Assembly (NCBI GenBank): GCA_012516755.1
Contig: JAAYWE010000339.1
Span: forward strand, 1 to 5,363
From: Treponema sp.
GTDB lineage: Bacteria; Spirochaetota; Spirochaetia; Treponematales; Rectinemataceae
DNA: 5,363 nucleotides
Reading direction: 5' to 3'
Of the stretch, positions 1 to 5,363 are shown piece by piece. How positions within the stretch are numbered: the stretch's first letter is position 1; every line of letters begins with the position of its first letter. The notes beneath the pieces are model-generated. The model saw only the letters and a list, made by a program, of their open reading frames with translations, was not told the origin of the DNA and searched no databases. Made by a program: the position numbers and the translations under genes.

Positions 1-85
1 AAATAACCTCTTTTCAATGTGCTCCTTGGGGCATTCTTATCGGCATCTCAAAAGAGCGTCAGATTATTTTGCCTGGCCGCTCAGA
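1..85 (-). other. Region downstream of iolB with a possible ribosome-binding site for a further gene
   Basis: No strong terminator follows iolB here. On the coding strand AAGGAG (22-27) stands 4 bases before a TTG (15-17) whose frame stays open to the window edge for five codons. A second purine run, GAGG (7-10), could instead serve a start just outside the window. Either reading suggests that the operon continues, but too little sequence is present to call a gene. Confidence 0.3.
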
Positions 86-970
86 TCAATGAGAAGGCTT
101 CTTCATTTCCCATATCTGTGCGCCTGGCTGGTCTACCCACATGTGTTCAGGCGTAAATTCGGGGCTGATATAGGGGTTTCCATCGAGATGACGAATAACC
201 CATAGATACCACATGGCATAGCCAGGAGCCGCCACCTGGGGATGGTCCTTATTGCCGGTGATAAGGAGAGTGTCTCTGTTGTGTAGCTGATATGCCTCTG
301 TCCCCAGAGCCGTCATACCATAGCCCTGCGCCGGAAAGAATCTGTAATGATAGATTTCCGGCTGAGGATGATGGTGTGGAGGATAGCTCGACCAGCGGCC
401 GGGAAGATTGACATCTTCTCCAAGCACAAGGTTAGACCATGGTGCGGTTTGCTTATCGAAGACCGTGCGGACAATTCGTGTCGCGGTTCCTTGCATTGTG
501 CCCTCGTTGCGGTATTCGACCCGACATTCGTAAGGAAGATATAATCGCGGAGAAAAATCCATGTTGTTATCGGTGGAGCTGACATAGAATAGGGCTCTCT
601 CTGAAAGCGCCTTTATTACAACTTTGGTCTCTTTAGGAAGGTGCAGCACAGTAGGATTTTCATCCAATAGACTTGTGCGAGAGGCTCGTATCTTAGTTTC
701 ACCTCCGGGGAGCAAATCGATAGTTACCGAATCGTTCTTGGCAAATCCTTCAATACCAGGACCAATCCAGTCGACCTTTTTCCCAACTATTATCTCGGCG
801 CTGCCTTCAGCCAAAAGAAAAGCGCGCTCGTCCTTAGAACTCGAGTGCCAGGATTCACCCTTCTTCAAGCTCAAAGAAGCGAAATCCATTAGCATATCGG
901 CCTTCTCGCTCTTTCTAAGTACGAGAAGCTCATACCCTTCCACATAATCATCTGAATGACGCAATACCAT
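86..970 (-). CDS. iolB: 5-deoxy-glucuronate isomerase, IolB-family cupin (short-loop variant)
   Basis: A 294-residue member of the KduI/IolB bicupin family. IolB converts 5-deoxy-D-glucuronate to 2-deoxy-5-keto-D-gluconate after inositol ring opening. The signature WSSYPPHHH (193-201) gives metal-ligand candidates His199 and His201, followed by Glu205 (PQPEIYHYRF) and His243 (DHPQVAAPGY). WYLWVIRHLDGNP and FTPEHMWV form the conserved end. In B. subtilis IolB the HxH and the later Glu are separated by a longer acidic loop, so this is a divergent subgroup that may act on a related deoxy-uronate. The start ATG at 970 is 7 bases after the iolG stop, with TGAGGA overlapping that stop and 4 bases of spacing. 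It is the last complete gene seen in the operon. The YPPHHH signature favours IolB over KduI, but the exact substrate is not proven. Confidence 0.75.
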   Translation of the reverse strand: MVLRHSDDYVEGYELLVLRKSEKADMLMDFASLSLKKGESWHSSSKDERAFLLAEGSAEIIVGKKVDWIGPGIEGFAKNDSVTIDLLPGGETKIRASRTSLLDENPTVLHLPKETKVVIKALSERALFYVSSTDNNMDFSPRLYLPYECRVEYRNEGTMQGTATRIVRTVFDKQTAPWSNLVLGEDVNLPGRWSSYPPHHHPQPEIYHYRFFPAQGYGMTALGTEAYQLHNRDTLLITGNKDHPQVAAPGYAMWYLWVIRHLDGNPYISPEFTPEHMWVDQPGAQIWEMKKPSH

Positions 971-977
971 CGTTTCC

Positions 978-1997
978 TCACAATACTTCGAATATTTTGA
1001 CAGGCCTGTGCTCGGCTAAAGATTTCGTAGCCGCAAGCCCTATAGCAAGGTCCATAAGACCGTCTTGTCCCGTAACTGGTGTTTCGGTGCCTTCTTTGAT
1101 CGCTTTGAAAAATGCCTTCATCTCTTCAATATAAGCATCTTTGTAACGCTCTAGGAAGAAATAGAGCGGTTTGTCAGCATGTACGCCAGACGTATCGCTA
1201 AGGCGAACTTGGGAAGGCGTATCGTTTTCTGCCGCAGCGGCTCCGGCAGATCCGAATACCTCGACACGTTGGTCGTATCCGTATACCGCTTTGCGCGAGT
1301 TATCGATTACACCCAGCGCTCCATTTGCGAATTTAAGCATAATGATGGCGGTATCCACATCACCAGCCTTGCCGATTTCCGGATCGATAAGCACCGCTCC
1401 CTGAGCATAAACTTCTTCGACTTCGCTTTTCGCCTGGAAGCGCGCCATATCGAAATCGTGGATCGTCATATCTAGGAAAAGGCCGCCCGAGACTTTGACA
1501 TAGGAGATGGGCGGAGGGGCAGGGTCGCGGGATGTAATCTTTACAAGCTGAACCTGGCCAATTGCTCCATCATCTATAAGCTTGCGGACGTGCGCAAAAT
1601 TGTGGTCGAATCGACGATTGAAGCCTATTTGAAGGCGCACACCGGCTTCCTTGACCACGGCAAGTGCCTTCTTGACCTTCTCGACACTCAGATCTACCGG
1701 TTTTTCGCAAAAGATGTTCTTGCCTGACCGAGCTGCCTTGATTATGTAATCGGCATGAGTGTCTGTAGAAGAGCAAATTAGAACTACCGATATTTCCGGA
1801 TCGCCGAAGATGTCTTCGGCATTGTTGGTGACATGCGGTATGCCAAGATTTTTTGCCCATGCTTCGATTTCCGGCGTAAGATTCGCATCGGCGATAGTTT
1901 TTACTCGGGCTTCTGGCATGTAATATACGATGTTCGAAACATGGATTTTCCCAATTCGTCCAGCGCCGATGACGCCGACGGTGATTTTGTCTGTCAT
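978..1997 (-). CDS. iolG: myo-Inositol 2-dehydrogenase
   Basis: A 339-residue IolG that oxidises myo-inositol to 2-keto-myo-inositol (scyllo-inosose) with NAD in the cytoplasm, the first step of inositol catabolism. The Rossmann motif is G11-A-G13-R-I-G16, and Asp37 (IADAN) at the end of strand 2 fits NAD use. The catalytic lysine is Lys99 in CEKP; Asp176 and His180 in DMTIHDFD complete the triad seen in B. subtilis IDH. Long conserved blocks (STDTHAD, GFNRRFDHNF, SRDPAPPP, AGDVDTA, IDNSRKAVYGYDQRVEVFGS, LERYKDAY) are typical of IolG. The length is normal and no key residue is missing. I start it at the ATG at 1997, which overlaps the upstream TGA as ATGA and has AGGAGG at 7 bases. Of the dehydrogenases here it is the best candidate for the true myo-inositol enzyme. 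Confidence 0.9.
   Translation of the reverse strand: MTDKITVGVIGAGRIGKIHVSNIVYYMPEARVKTIADANLTPEIEAWAKNLGIPHVTNNAEDIFGDPEISVVLICSSTDTHADYIIKAARSGKNIFCEKPVDLSVEKVKKALAVVKEAGVRLQIGFNRRFDHNFAHVRKLIDDGAIGQVQLVKITSRDPAPPPISYVKVSGGLFLDMTIHDFDMARFQAKSEVEEVYAQGAVLIDPEIGKAGDVDTAIIMLKFANGALGVIDNSRKAVYGYDQRVEVFGSAGAAAAENDTPSQVRLSDTSGVHADKPLYFFLERYKDAYIEEMKAFFKAIKEGTETPVTGQDGLMDLAIGLAATKSLAEHRPVKIFEVL
1803..1820. repeat. Perfect inverted repeat inside iolG
   Basis: GCCGAAGA and TCTTCGGC are exact complements separated by two bases, so the transcript could form a compact hairpin of at least seven pairs. It lies about 180 bases into the gene and encodes AEDIFG, an unremarkable stretch. It may be a chance result of codon choice. 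Confidence 0.5.
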
Positions 1998-2854
1998 AAG
2001 CAAACCTCCTGTATATATTGAATGCTGTTGCGCACGATGCCGGCAAGCTCATTTTTCTCTAACGATTGGATTTCAGGTGAGAAAGGTTCAAAGGAATAAA
2101 AGCCTTTATAGCCAGCCAGCTCCAGTTTATGGACCAGTTCTGCGCTTTTCATAATATCCTTGAGGCCTGGAAGCACACGATGCGCATCCGTAAATGCCGA
2201 TTTATCTATATTGGCCTCTACCCCTGACACATGCACTAGGCCGATTTTCTCTATGACTGAAGGATCATCAAAGAATTCCGGCTTGTCGGGGCCTAGGTAG
2301 CTATGGAATGTATCGATGAGAACACGATAGCACGAAGCGCCACTTTCGCCGATAGCTTTGAGCGCCACTTCTGCCGAAGATAGTGAAGAGATCTCGAAAC
2401 CTAGCGGCTCGATATACCCAAGTATTCCGGCCGTAGAAAATAGTGGCGCATAAGTATTCAACGCCTCGATCGTATCGTGATATTTTTGTTTCGCTGTCTT
2501 TTGGTCATCCGGACGATTGTTTGGGCAAAGCACAAGTGCCGGGCATTCCAATTCCCGACAGAGCGTCAGCAGAGATTCGAGCTCGCCGAGCGCCTTCATT
2601 CTTGCACTTGGCAGATTGAATTGCTGAAGCGCATTGATCGTTATGATCTTAACGCCATTGGTACCAGCCGTCTTGGCCATTCGCAGAACTTTCGGCCCTT
2701 CTAAGCCATCTGTAACAAAACCGCCTCGAATATCATTCCTCAATTCGACGGCTTCCATGCCAAGACTTGCCGCCAAATCAAAGAACTCCGAAAGCCCTAG
2801 CGCCGGCGCAGCAATGCGGTTCAGCGCAAATCTATTGGTATTGATCATAATCAT
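1994..2854 (-). CDS. iolI: TIM-barrel sugar isomerase/epimerase, probable inosose isomerase (IolI-like)
   Basis: A 286-residue member of the xylose-isomerase-like TIM-barrel (AP endonuclease family 2) proteins. In B. subtilis, IolI interconverts 2-keto-myo-inositol and 1-keto-D-chiro-inositol. The divalent-metal ligands of that fold are all visible: Glu149 (YIEPLGFE), Asp181 (LIDTFHSY), His208 (LVHVSG) and Glu256 (FEPF). The Glu-to-Asp distance of 32 residues equals that in IolI. The opening FALNRIAAP and VELRND (36-41), with INALQQFN and AHRVLPG, match a group usually annotated as inosose isomerase. It lacks the IolE-type N-terminus, so a dehydratase is less likely. I use the ATG at 2854 (MIMIN); the ATG at 2848 is the alternative. 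Its TGA overlaps the next ATG by four bases, implying translational coupling to iolG. The alternative is a keto-sugar epimerase like YcjR. Confidence 0.68.
   Translation of the reverse strand: MIMINTNRFALNRIAAPALGLSEFFDLAASLGMEAVELRNDIRGGFVTDGLEGPKVLRMAKTAGTNGVKIITINALQQFNLPSARMKALGELESLLTLCRELECPALVLCPNNRPDDQKTAKQKYHDTIEALNTYAPLFSTAGILGYIEPLGFEISSLSSAEVALKAIGESGASCYRVLIDTFHSYLGPDKPEFFDDPSVIEKIGLVHVSGVEANIDKSAFTDAHRVLPGLKDIMKSAELVHKLELAGYKGFYSFEPFSPEIQSLEKNELAGIVRNSIQYIQEVCL
2005..2010 (-). promoter_or_regulatory. Strong Shine-Dalgarno site deciding the iolG start
   Basis: The coding strand reads AGGAGG, a perfect core, 7 bases before the ATG at 1997. An upstream in-frame TTG at 2003 would begin only one base after it, so the ATG is the true start. 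The site lies inside the end of the TIM-barrel gene. Confidence 0.88.
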
Positions 2855-2865
2855 TTTCCATTTTT

Positions 2866-2872
2866 CTCCCTT
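2866..2872 (-). promoter_or_regulatory. Shine-Dalgarno site before the TIM-barrel gene, with ambiguous start choice
   Basis: The coding strand reads AAGGGAG just after the upstream TGA. Three ATGs follow. The nearest (2861, 4 bases away) is out of frame and opens a nine-residue reading frame that stops at 2832. The in-frame ATGs are at 2854 (11 bases away) and 2848 (17 bases away). The spacing is longer than ideal for the real gene. Confidence 0.55.
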
Positions 2873-2875
2873 CGG

Positions 2876-4018
2876 TCAGAACTCAACCCAAATTGCTCCC
2901 TTTTTGGAACTCTCGACACATTTTTCCACAAAACGTACTCCATTGGCTCCGTCTCTTGCATTTGGAAAATCAAGTTCCTCCTCGGTAACAATATCTCCAA
3001 GGCTTTTTTTCAACAGAGCATTAGTGAATGCTCTATAAATATTCGCAAAGGCTTCAATATAACCCTCAGGATGGCCAGCTGGAATTCGCGAATAATCTTG
3101 CGCTTTTGGGTAAAGATCATCTCGACCTCGAGAGATAATTTCTGTGGGGCTATTTAGTTTAGAAACAACAAGATAATTTGGATTCTCTTGTGACCACCTT
3201 AATGATCCTTTTGAACCAAAAATTCTTATTTTCAATCCATTATCATAGCCAATAGCAGTTTGGCTAGTCCAATATACGCCCTTAGCGCCTCCCTCAAACT
3301 CAAGCATGATAGTTGCATTGTCATCCAGTTCATGACCTTCCATAAAGGTGTCAAGTCGCGCACAGAGAGATTTGATTTTTAGGCCTGTTATATAGCTAAC
3401 AAGGTATTCTATATGTGTGCCAATGTCTCCAACACAATTGGATATTCCAGCTACGGAAGGATTGGCTCGCCATGATTTAAGCTTATGTCCATCGGATTCG
3501 AATTGCTTTAGCAGCCAATCTTGGGGATATTCGGCATTTATAAATCTGATATCTCCAAGGTCGCCTCGTTTGACCATTTCCCTAGCTTGTTTTACCAAAG
3601 GATAGCCTGTATATGCATAGGTAACTGCAAAAAGCAACCCGTTTTTTATTGTTAATTCATCAAGCTCTCTTGCTTCGGATTCTCTTAATGCCAAAGGCTT
3701 ATCACAAACCACATTAATTCCAGCATTGAGGAATGCTTTTGCAATAGGATAGTGAAGGTAATTTGGTGTGACTATTGAAACAAAGTCTATACGATCCTTA
3801 CGCGCGGCTTCTTTTTGAGCCATCTCCAGATATGTGGGGTATAGTCGATCGCTGGGAATTTCTAAGTCCATTCCTATTTCAAGCGTATTGCTAAAATCAT
3901 GCGAAAAACTCCCCGCTGTAAGTCTTGCAAGATTGTCCAATGCAATAGCTTGTCTATGTATATTTCCAATGAATGCGCCTTTTCCGCCGCCCACCATTCC
4001 ATAATGCAATTTTTTCAT
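2876..4018 (-). CDS. Gfo/Idh/MocA dehydrogenase, levoglucosan-dehydrogenase-like long subgroup
   Basis: A 380-residue oxidoreductase, about 40 residues longer than its paralogues here. The cofactor loop is the unusual G10-G-G-K-G-A-F-I-G18, and strand 2 ends in AGSFS without an acidic residue, so NAD or NADP preference is open. Lys107 in CDKP and the pair D198-x-x-x-H202 (GDIGTH) form the expected catalytic set. TGYPLVKQAREM (137-148), EYPQDWL (163-169) and HPEGY (316-320) mark the subgroup I associate with levoglucosan dehydrogenase and related sugar or cyclitol dehydrogenases. The substrate is probably a pyranose-like or cyclitol ring, but cannot be named. GC is about 40% in hand-counted rows against about 52% in neighbouring genes, suggesting a separate origin. 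It sits directly before the TIM-barrel gene, a pairing also seen in E. coli ycjS/ycjR. The family is secure, the substrate is inferred. Confidence 0.82.
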   Translation of the reverse strand: MKKLHYGMVGGGKGAFIGNIHRQAIALDNLARLTAGSFSHDFSNTLEIGMDLEIPSDRLYPTYLEMAQKEAARKDRIDFVSIVTPNYLHYPIAKAFLNAGINVVCDKPLALRESEARELDELTIKNGLLFAVTYAYTGYPLVKQAREMVKRGDLGDIRFINAEYPQDWLLKQFESDGHKLKSWRANPSVAGISNCVGDIGTHIEYLVSYITGLKIKSLCARLDTFMEGHELDDNATIMLEFEGGAKGVYWTSQTAIGYDNGLKIRIFGSKGSLRWSQENPNYLVVSKLNSPTEIISRGRDDLYPKAQDYSRIPAGHPEGYIEAFANIYRAFTNALLKKSLGDIVTEEELDFPNARDGANGVRFVEKCVESSKKGAIWVEF

Positions 4019-4025
4019 GCTTTTA

Positions 4026-4029
4026 CTCC
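4026..4029 (-). promoter_or_regulatory. Shine-Dalgarno site of the 380-aa dehydrogenase
   Basis: The coding strand reads GGAG with 7 bases before the ATG at 4018. It lies just after the TAG stop of the upstream gene. Without the neighbouring 14-bp duplication this site would be inside the upstream coding sequence, as is common for coupled genes. Confidence 0.7.
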
Positions 4030-4030
4030 A

Positions 4031-4058
4031 TCTAGTCGATAGAATCTAGTCGATAGAG
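4031..4058 (-). repeat. 14-bp tandem duplication at a gene junction
   Basis: Two adjacent copies of TCTAGTCGATAGAA/G (plus strand 4031-4044 and 4045-4058) match at 13 of 14 positions. They span the last codons and the stop of the 345-aa dehydrogenase. Because 14 is not a multiple of three, the duplication shifts the frame: the second copy on the coding strand provides the TAG stop. Deleting one copy would make the protein end in LYRLDGVKA with a TGA that overlaps the next gene's ATG. Confidence 0.9.
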
Positions 4059-5069
4059 CCCAGGCTTCCTGGGAAGCTCGACAGGATAAGAAGTTCCTTT
4101 GATAAGGGATTCATTGGCAGCTTCCGCAACCGCAATTGCTACATATCCATCCCAGGTGTTCGCACCAGGAAAGATACGACCACCTGCAAGAGATTCAATC
4201 CATGCATTTAGTTCGGCAGCGTAAGCTTCCTGGAACGGAGAAGTCCAGTCTTGTGCAATCGGCGCGTATCGCTTGGATTGTGCGCGAACTATAAGAATAT
4301 CTGGCCGTGCGGTGGTGAGCACGCCATTCTGCCCTACAAGCTCAGCAGAAACTTCATAGCCATAATCAGCAGACATATAGATCTCTGCAGAAGCCAGGCG
4401 CTCATCATTCATAATCATTTCAAGAAGGAAAAGGTCACGCGAATCGGGCGGAAAATCATCGCGGGAGCGCAGAGCTCTGGCATAGACTTCTTTGACTTCG
4501 CTGCCCAATAGCCATCTCGCCGAATCGATATCATGACCTGCAGTATTCGTGAGAAGAAAGAAAGGATTTGTAGCATACGGAGCGTGTGAATTCCTATGAA
4601 TTCCTTTCCATAATATAGGTCTCCCAATAACACCCTGCAATGCAGCTTCTTTAACTGCTAAGTGAGCAGGATCAAAGCGTCGCTGGAAGCCAAGGGAGAC
4701 AAGGAGCTGATTTAATTCCGCTTCGGTATCTAGGACCAATTTTGCATCTTTCAGATTGGAAGCCAGAGGCTTTTCGCAAAGAACAGGCTTCTTTTCTCGC
4801 AAACAAGCGAGTATGAGATCTGCATGGACCTTGTCGGGTGCAGTAATAAGAACGGCATCCACTATTGGCGATGCAATTAGTTCATCTGGATCATCAAAGA
4901 CTTGAGGAAATCCATAGAGGGCTGCAATCTCCTTGGCCCGATCTTGATTGGCATCATGGAGAGCGACAAGAATAGCTCCGGGGCAGAGATAGGAAATATT
5001 CTTGATATGCTGTTCTCCCATTTTGCCAACTCCGATGACACCGATCCTAATTCTCTTATTGGACCTCAT
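4032..5069 (-). CDS. Inositol 2-dehydrogenase-like oxidoreductase (Gfo/Idh/MocA family)
   Basis: A 345-residue NAD-dependent dehydrogenase predicted to oxidise a hydroxyl of myo-inositol or a stereoisomer. The N-terminal Rossmann domain shows G13-V-G15-K-M-G18, and Asp39 at the end of strand 2 favours NAD over NADP. The conserved CEKP motif carries Lys100, the usual catalytic lysine. The C-terminal half (FQRRFDPAH, GHDIDSARWLL, SADYGYEV, TWDGY, YPVELP) resembles the actinobacterial-type myo-inositol dehydrogenases. The family's D-x-x-x-H catalytic pair reads N175-T-A-G-H179, so the Asp is replaced by Asn. The extreme C-terminus is encoded partly by a 14-bp tandem duplication that changes the last residues to LDSID and moves the stop upstream of the next ATG. 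The start is supported by AAGGGG at 7 bases. The family is certain; the exact isomer used is not. Confidence 0.8.
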   Translation of the reverse strand: MRSNKRIRIGVIGVGKMGEQHIKNISYLCPGAILVALHDANQDRAKEIAALYGFPQVFDDPDELIASPIVDAVLITAPDKVHADLILACLREKKPVLCEKPLASNLKDAKLVLDTEAELNQLLVSLGFQRRFDPAHLAVKEAALQGVIGRPILWKGIHRNSHAPYATNPFFLLTNTAGHDIDSARWLLGSEVKEVYARALRSRDDFPPDSRDLFLLEMIMNDERLASAEIYMSADYGYEVSAELVGQNGVLTTARPDILIVRAQSKRYAPIAQDWTSPFQEAYAAELNAWIESLAGGRIFPGANTWDGYVAIAVAEAANESLIKGTSYPVELPRKPGLYRLDSID

Positions 5070-5076
5070 GTTGTTT

Positions 5077-5082
5077 CCCCTT
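5077..5082 (-). promoter_or_regulatory. Shine-Dalgarno site of the 345-aa dehydrogenase
   Basis: Read on the minus strand this is AAGGGG, ending 7 bases before the ATG at 5069. It lies wholly in the short gap after the upstream stop codon. It supports the ATG at 5069 as the start of the downstream gene. Confidence 0.75.
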
Positions 5083-5087
5083 TTTAT

Positions 5088-5363
5088 TCAATCGAGCTTT
5101 ATGGATGTTCCCTTTTCCAATGATTCTCGCATCGCAATGGCCAGGCGAGTTGCCTCTCGTGCATCCTCAAGTGTGGCACCGACTGATACTCCTGATGAAA
5201 TAGAAGCTACAAATGCATTTGCTTCATATAAAAAGGCATCGCTGAATCGCGAAAAGAAATCTGTCTGGCCTTGGATTCTTGTCTCTCCATGCTTTTCGCG
5301 TAATAGAGGGAGCTCGCTAAGGCCACAACCGCAATTTATTGCTCCTTCGGTTCCTGTTACCGT
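5088..5363 (-). CDS. Gfo/Idh/MocA-family dehydrogenase, C-terminal part (5' end outside window)
   Basis: Only the last 91 residues are in the window; the N-terminal Rossmann domain that would hold the cofactor site and the EKP lysine lies upstream of the edge. The visible part begins in the beta-sheet region (TVTGTEGAINCG), where family members typically have a glycine-rich turn. It continues into a helix of the form FFSRFSDAFLYEANAF and ends in the helix TLEDAREATRLAIAMRESLEKG. This helical tail is typical of inositol 2-dehydrogenases and their relatives, which oxidise a ring hydroxyl to a ketone using NAD(P) in the cytoplasm. The stop TGA lies 18 bases before the next gene's ATG, so the two are surely co-transcribed. 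Family assignment is fairly secure; the substrate is not, because the catalytic residues are not visible. It is the first of four family members in the same operon. Confidence 0.8.
   Translation of the reverse strand, partial: TVTGTEGAINCGCGLSELPLLREKHGETRIQGQTDFFSRFSDAFLYEANAFVASISSGVSVGATLEDAREATRLAIAMRESLEKGTSIKLD

Noticed and set aside
54..82. GAGCG/CGCTC inverted repeat followed by TTTT on the coding strand after iolB, a possible terminator
   Set aside because: Only five pairs with a 19-base loop and four T residues; too weak to call a terminator.
347..947. Plus-strand and alternative-frame open frames inside iolB (for example 347-544 and 624-947)
   Set aside because: They lie antisense to a gene with clear family motifs, show no recognisable domains, and are explained as shadow frames.
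1570..2052. Minus-strand 160-residue frame overlapping the start of iolG
   Set aside because: It is the same strand in another frame, with a composition rich in R, C, H and S typical of an out-of-frame reading and no family features; iolG accounts for this DNA.
2634..3038. Plus-strand 134-residue frame across the junction of the TIM-barrel and 380-aa dehydrogenase genes
   Set aside because: It spans parts of two well-supported opposite-strand genes and shows only low-complexity S/P/F-rich sequence.
3120..3133. TCTCGA-CC-TCGAGA inverted repeat in the 380-aa gene as an operator
   Set aside because: It is deep within a coding region, short, and without a second copy elsewhere in the window.
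4587..4606. Near-tandem 10-bp repeat TGAATTCCTA/TGAATTCCTT inside the 345-aa dehydrogenase
   Set aside because: It encodes GIHRNS in a region whose HRN motif is conserved in the family and causes no frame change; likely chance.

Overview
The window is a stretch of one bacterial catabolic operon read entirely on the minus strand, so transcription runs from position 5363 down to position 1. Six genes are visible, packed with gaps of 7 to 21 bases or a 4-base overlap. I see no internal promoter or terminator and no RNA gene, mobile element or CRISPR array. Both ends of the operon lie outside the window. Nearly every gene has a clear purine-rich Shine-Dalgarno site. Hand-counted GC is about 52% in most of the genes. 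I cannot assign a phylum from this; a mid-GC heterotroph that uses plant- or host-derived polyols is the most I would infer.

Layout in transcription order: (1) 5363-5088, the last 91 residues of a Gfo/Idh/MocA-family dehydrogenase; (2) 5069-4032, a second family member resembling the actinobacterial-type myo-inositol 2-dehydrogenases; (3) 4018-2876, a longer (380 aa) family member of the levoglucosan-dehydrogenase-like subgroup, clearly AT-richer than its neighbours; (4) 2854-1994, a TIM-barrel isomerase/epimerase resembling inosose isomerase IolI; (5) 1997-978, a textbook IolG myo-inositol 2-dehydrogenase, overlapping gene 4 by ATGA; (6) 970-86, an IolB-family 5-deoxy-glucuronate isomerase of a shorter variant type. 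Positions 1-85 lie downstream and may carry the ribosome-binding site of a seventh gene.

Together the genes suggest catabolism of inositol stereoisomers or related cyclitols and sugars. Several NAD(P)-dependent dehydrogenases would oxidise different isomers to ketones, the TIM-barrel enzyme would move or epimerise the keto group, and IolB would act later, after ring opening. The core steps IolE, IolD, IolC, IolJ and IolA are not in the window, so a complete inositol pathway is not shown. The neighbouring dehydrogenase and TIM-barrel pair (genes 3 and 4) also allows a keto-glycoside route of the YcjS/YcjR kind.

The most notable sequence-level observation is a 14-bp tandem duplication at the gene 2/gene 3 junction. 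Removing one copy in silico restores an exact ATGA stop/start overlap, so gene 2 probably acquired a new C-terminus and lost a coupled junction. No clearly novel system is evident. The unusual points are the stacking of four paralogous dehydrogenases, the compositional outlier gene 3, and the variant metal-binding loop of IolB.
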